From an uncultured Clostridia bacterium (GTDB taxonomy: Bacteria > Bacillota > Clostridia > TANB77 > CAG-508), in contig CAKPOC010000044.1 in assembly GCA_934169535.1 (NCBI GenBank), forward strand, positions 1 through 9,088: a stretch of DNA of 9,088 nucleotides, given 5' to 3'. Positions 6,279 to 9,088 of the stretch are shown here, piece after piece. The position numbers and the translations under genes were made by a program. The first letter of the stretch is position 1. Each line of letters starts with the position of its first letter. The notes beneath the pieces were generated by a model, which did not search any database, had not been told where the DNA came from, and was given only the letters and a program-made list of their open reading frames with translations.

Positions 6279-7943
6279 ATGAAAATGAGTTTTAGAAAAG
6301 AAAATAGTGGCATTACTCTTGTTGCGCTTGTAGTGACTATCGTGGTATTACTAATTCTAGCAGGTGTTTCACTAAATTTGGTTCTAGGTGACAATGGTTT
6401 AATTACTAAAGCAAAAGAAGCTAGGGATAAAACTAACAAAGCAACAGAAGATGAACAAACAGAGCTTGCAGAACTTGAAAAAACTTTAGAAAGTGAATTT
6501 GACTATAAAGCAGATACTTGGAATGAAGAAAAGAAAATATGTGAGCCAAAGCTTGGAAAAAATATGATAGCAGTTTATTGGACAGATAAAAATAAAACTT
6601 TAAATTCAAATGGAAAATACAAAGCAGTAGCAGGAAATGAAACAGCTGTAATAGAAAATAGTGTATCAACTGCAGTTGAAGTAACAAGTGAAGATAGCAA
6701 GTTTGACTGGGATGAATGGTATGATTATGTAGCTGGAGACAACAATACAGACACAAAAACAAGTAGATGGGCAAATGCAAAAAGTACTAAAGATGGAAGT
6801 TACTTTGTATGGATACCAAGGTATGAATATAAAATACTAAATAATGAGCATAAAGCAGAAACAGGGAAAATTGATATAAATTTTATAAGTGCAAGCAAAC
6901 AAACTCCAACATCAGGATATAAAATTCATCCTGCATTTACTGCAAACACAAAATTAGGTGGATGGGATAGCAATATATCAGGAATTTGGGTTGCAAAATA
7001 TGAAATGAGTATGGAGCAAACAACAGATAATGGTTCAACGTGGAAAAATGTAGCAACAACCAATACTACAACTGAAACAAGCTATGGAAACCAAAGTACA
7101 AATTCTAAAATAAGAGCAGTAAGTAAGCCAAATGTATACGCATGGAGTTATATTACAGTAGGAAAAAGCTTTACAAATGGATTAGGCTACACAGCAAATT
7201 CTAATACTGGTGCAAATTCGCATTTAATGAAAAATAGCGAATGGGGATGTATGGTGTATTTGGCACATAGCAAATATGGGAGAAATGGAAATAAAGTCGA
7301 AAAAAATGACTACAAAATGGCTCAAACGGGAGAACCATTTTCATCACTTACAGGATTTAGCACAACAACGTTCAACCCAGATCTTAGTACAGAAGAGACA
7401 AGTAATAAGTCAAACTGGTATAATGGACAAAATGGAATGAAATCAAGTACAACGGGAAATATTTATGGTATATATGACACAAATGGAGGAAATCTTGAGT
7501 TTATTTCAGGAATATACAGTAAATATGGAAATAGCAACCTTAGTGCTCTATATAATAATATAGGTTACACTTTAAATAGCACTACTCTAAATAAAGTACC
7601 AAATAATTCGGATAGTTCCAAATATGTAACAGTATATCCTGCAACAGATAAAGGAAACAGTGATGCAAATATTGCACTTCATTATGCAGATTGGAGCAGC
7701 ATGTATGGAGATGCAATGTATGAAGTATCATCAGAAGCACCAGGAAATACTTGGAATAATGGAACTTGCGGAGATGAAAATGATTGGAATAATGGAATTA
7801 ATACAGTTATATGGCCAGCTTTAGTAAGAGGCGGAGCCGGATATTTCTCTTTTTCAGAAAGTTCAGACATATTTGCTTTTAGAGAAAACACAGGAGAAGA
7901 ATCAAATTCTATAGGATACAGAATAGCCCTAATTTGCAAATAA
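6279..7943 (+). CDS. Pilin-leader protein with C-terminal FGE/C-type-lectin-like domain
   Basis: The 554-residue product begins with a short charged stretch, then a class III-like leader. Gly11 precedes the hydrophobic helix ITLVALVVTIVVLLILAGV (about 12-30). A charged helical stem follows (about 40-76, LITKAKEARDKTNKATEDE). This module is widespread in clostridial 'prepilin-type N-terminal' proteins, although it lacks the usual Glu at +5. The rest is Asn-, Ser-, Thr- and Trp-rich, as expected of an exported protein. Blocks such as SYFVWIPRYEY (about 173-183), GIWVAKYEMS (about 235-244), HLMKNSEWGCMVYLAHSKYG (near 310-330), IYGIYDTNGGNLEF (395-408), VRGG (516-519) and a final GYRIAL (546-551) resemble formylglycine-generating-enzyme/C-type-lectin-like domains. 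The family's usual NGGxWE tryptophan is Leu406. Enzymatic activity is unlikely; binding or display is more plausible. It is monocistronic, with its own strong promoter and terminator. Confidence 0.85.
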   Translation: MKMSFRKENSGITLVALVVTIVVLLILAGVSLNLVLGDNGLITKAKEARDKTNKATEDEQTELAELEKTLESEFDYKADTWNEEKKICEPKLGKNMIAVYWTDKNKTLNSNGKYKAVAGNETAVIENSVSTAVEVTSEDSKFDWDEWYDYVAGDNNTDTKTSRWANAKSTKDGSYFVWIPRYEYKILNNEHKAETGKIDINFISASKQTPTSGYKIHPAFTANTKLGGWDSNISGIWVAKYEMSMEQTTDNGSTWKNVATTNTTTETSYGNQSTNSKIRAVSKPNVYAWSYITVGKSFTNGLGYTANSNTGANSHLMKNSEWGCMVYLAHSKYGRNGNKVEKNDYKMAQTGEPFSSLTGFSTTTFNPDLSTEETSNKSNWYNGQNGMKSSTTGNIYGIYDTNGGNLEFISGIYSKYGNSNLSALYNNIGYTLNSTTLNKVPNNSDSSKYVTVYPATDKGNSDANIALHYADWSSMYGDAMYEVSSEAPGNTWNNGTCGDENDWNNGINTVIWPALVRGGAGYFSFSESSDIFAFRENTGEESNSIGYRIALICK

Positions 7944-7947
7944 TATA

Positions 7948-7987
7948 AAAATAATTGTCAGTTTTTTTAGCTGGCATTATTTTTTTT
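7948..7987 (+). terminator. Strong intrinsic terminator after the pilin-leader gene
   Basis: An arm at 7948-7961 pairs with 7971-7983 as about 13 bp, with one bulged T and one G:T pair. The loop is 9 nt. A run of eight T at 7980-7987 follows. It starts 4 nt after the stop codon, so the upstream gene ends as its own transcript. Confidence 0.8.
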
Positions 7988-8037
7988 GTGTCATATAACC
8001 TTAAAGTAGCATAAAATATATAAGAGGGAGTGAATTT

Positions 8038-9088
8038 ATGAAAATTAGATATTTTGACCATTCTGCTACAACAAAAGTAAATAGAGAAGTGCTTGATAGT
8101 ATGATTCCATATTTCAGCTATGAATATGGTAACCCATCTTCTTTGTATAGTGTTGGAAGAGAAGCAAAAAGAGCAATTGAAGAAGCGAGGCAAAAAGTTG
8201 CAAAAAACATAAATTGTAATCCTAGTGAAATTTATTTTACATCATGTGGAAGTGAAAGTGACAACTTAGCAATAAAAGGATTTGCAAAAGCAAATAGAAA
8301 AAAAGGGAACCATATAATAACATCAAAAATAGAACATCCAGCAGTAATAAATACTTGCAAAACACTAGAAAAAGAAGGCTTTGAAGTTACTTACTTAAAT
8401 GTTGATGAAAATGGTTTTATAAATTTAAACGAGTTAGAAAGAAGTATAAAAGAAAATACAATTTTAATTTCAATTATGACTGCTAACAATGAAATTGGAA
8501 CAATAGAGCCAATAAGCCAAATTGGAGAAATTGCACACAAATACAATATTGCATTTCATACAGATAGTGTTCAGGCCATAGGAAATGTAAAAATTGATGT
8601 TAGAAAAATGAATATAGATATGTTATCTATGTCGGCACATAAATTTTATGGGCCAAAAGGAATAGGAGCGCTATATGTAAAAGATGAAGTAGAGGTTGAA
8701 AGACAGCAAGATGGAGGACATCAAGAAAGAGAAAAAAGGGCTGGAACGGAAAATGTTGCAGAAATAGTAGGACTAGGAACTGCAATAGAGCTTTCAGATT
8801 ATAATTTTAATTGGTATGTGCAAAAATTAACAAGGCTAAGAAATTATTTTTTAACAGAGCTAAGAAACATTTTTCCAGATTGTAAATTAAATGGAGATGA
8901 AAAAATTAGGCTGCCTGGGCATATTAGTGTTTCATTTAAAGGAAAAAATTCGCAAGAAATATTAGCAAAATTAGATAGCTACGGCATTTGTGCATCTGGA
9001 GGTTCTGCTTGTTGCTCTGGAGAAAACAAACCTTCACATGTTTTGCAAGCAATAGGATTAAGCAGAGAATATTTGGAAGGTACTATAC
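8038..9088 (+). CDS. Cysteine desulfurase, NifS/IscS type (3' end outside window)
   Basis: This is a PLP-dependent enzyme that takes sulfur from L-cysteine as an enzyme persulfide for Fe-S clusters or tRNA thiolation. About 350 of the usual 380-400 residues are present, and the frame is open at the window end. Visible motifs are YFDHSATT (residues 5-12), GNPSSLYSVGREAK, the PLP-contacting HTDSVQ (D176, Q179), the PLP lysine in SAHKFYGPKG (K202), RAGTEN, and the catalytic-cysteine loop SGGSACCSG with C325 as the likely nucleophile and C326 beside it. The ATG at 8038 follows AGGGAG (8025-8030). Only a weak promoter match (TAAAAT at 8012-8017) lies upstream, after the previous terminator. Whether it is a NifS, IscS or tRNA-thiolation (ThiI-partner) type cannot be decided without the next gene, so no symbol is given. 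Confidence 0.93.
   Translation, partial: MKIRYFDHSATTKVNREVLDSMIPYFSYEYGNPSSLYSVGREAKRAIEEARQKVAKNINCNPSEIYFTSCGSESDNLAIKGFAKANRKKGNHIITSKIEHPAVINTCKTLEKEGFEVTYLNVDENGFINLNELERSIKENTILISIMTANNEIGTIEPISQIGEIAHKYNIAFHTDSVQAIGNVKIDVRKMNIDMLSMSAHKFYGPKGIGALYVKDEVEVERQQDGGHQEREKRAGTENVAEIVGLGTAIELSDYNFNWYVQKLTRLRNYFLTELRNIFPDCKLNGDEKIRLPGHISVSFKGKNSQEILAKLDSYGICASGGSACCSGENKPSHVLQAIGLSREYLEGTI

Noticed and set aside
7800..8037. DGR template repeat or accessory gene near the variable-like region
   Set aside because: I found no second near-copy of the C-terminal coding stretch in the window, and no reverse transcriptase.
7682..8193. Minus-strand open frames opposite the pilin-leader gene end and the cysteine desulfurase start
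   Set aside because: They overlap well-supported genes and a strong terminator, and the translations show no recognisable domain.
1..9088. CRISPR array, tRNA, rRNA, insertion sequence or attachment site
   Set aside because: No regularly spaced repeats, tRNA cloverleaf signatures, transposase motifs or duplicated insertion ends were seen on either strand.

Overview
The window is strongly A+T-rich, with AGA as the main arginine codon, ATA common for isoleucine, TTG and GTG starts behind strong GGAGG-type ribosome sites, and TGA not used for tryptophan. Gene content and order fit a low-GC Firmicute, most likely an anaerobic (possibly gut) clostridium. Genus cannot be decided from the sequence.

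Positions 1-5830 hold a tightly packed co-directional block of housekeeping genes. It contains the 3' end of gdpP (c-di-AMP phosphodiesterase), rplI (ribosomal protein bL9), dnaB (replicative helicase), a short tilS (tRNA-Ile lysidine synthetase), ftsH (membrane AAA+ protease) and a small membrane-anchored protein of unknown function. In Bacillus, gdpP-rplI-dnaC and tilS-hprT-ftsH are two separate clusters. Here they are joined, hpt is absent, and TilS ends without its usual C-terminal domain. A 17-bp perfect A+T stem at 5786-5830 closes the block and works in both directions.

Positions 5805-7987 look like an accessory insert. A minus-strand gene for a small Cro/CI-type HTH regulator is divergent from a 554-residue protein. 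That protein starts with a pilin-like hydrophobic leader and ends in a domain resembling the formylglycine-generating-enzyme/C-type-lectin fold. It has its own near-consensus sigma-A promoter (TTGACT, 17 bp, TATAAT), a leader of about 107 nt and a strong intrinsic terminator. A 7-bp direct repeat (TAACTAG) touches both divergent promoters and is a possible operator.

Positions 8038-9088 begin a NifS/IscS-type cysteine desulfurase that runs off the end of the window.

The most interesting part is the HTH/pilin-leader pair. It looks like a regulated surface or secreted display protein, and its C-terminal fold is one that diversity-generating retroelements often target. No template repeat or reverse transcriptase is visible here, so that link is only a hypothesis.
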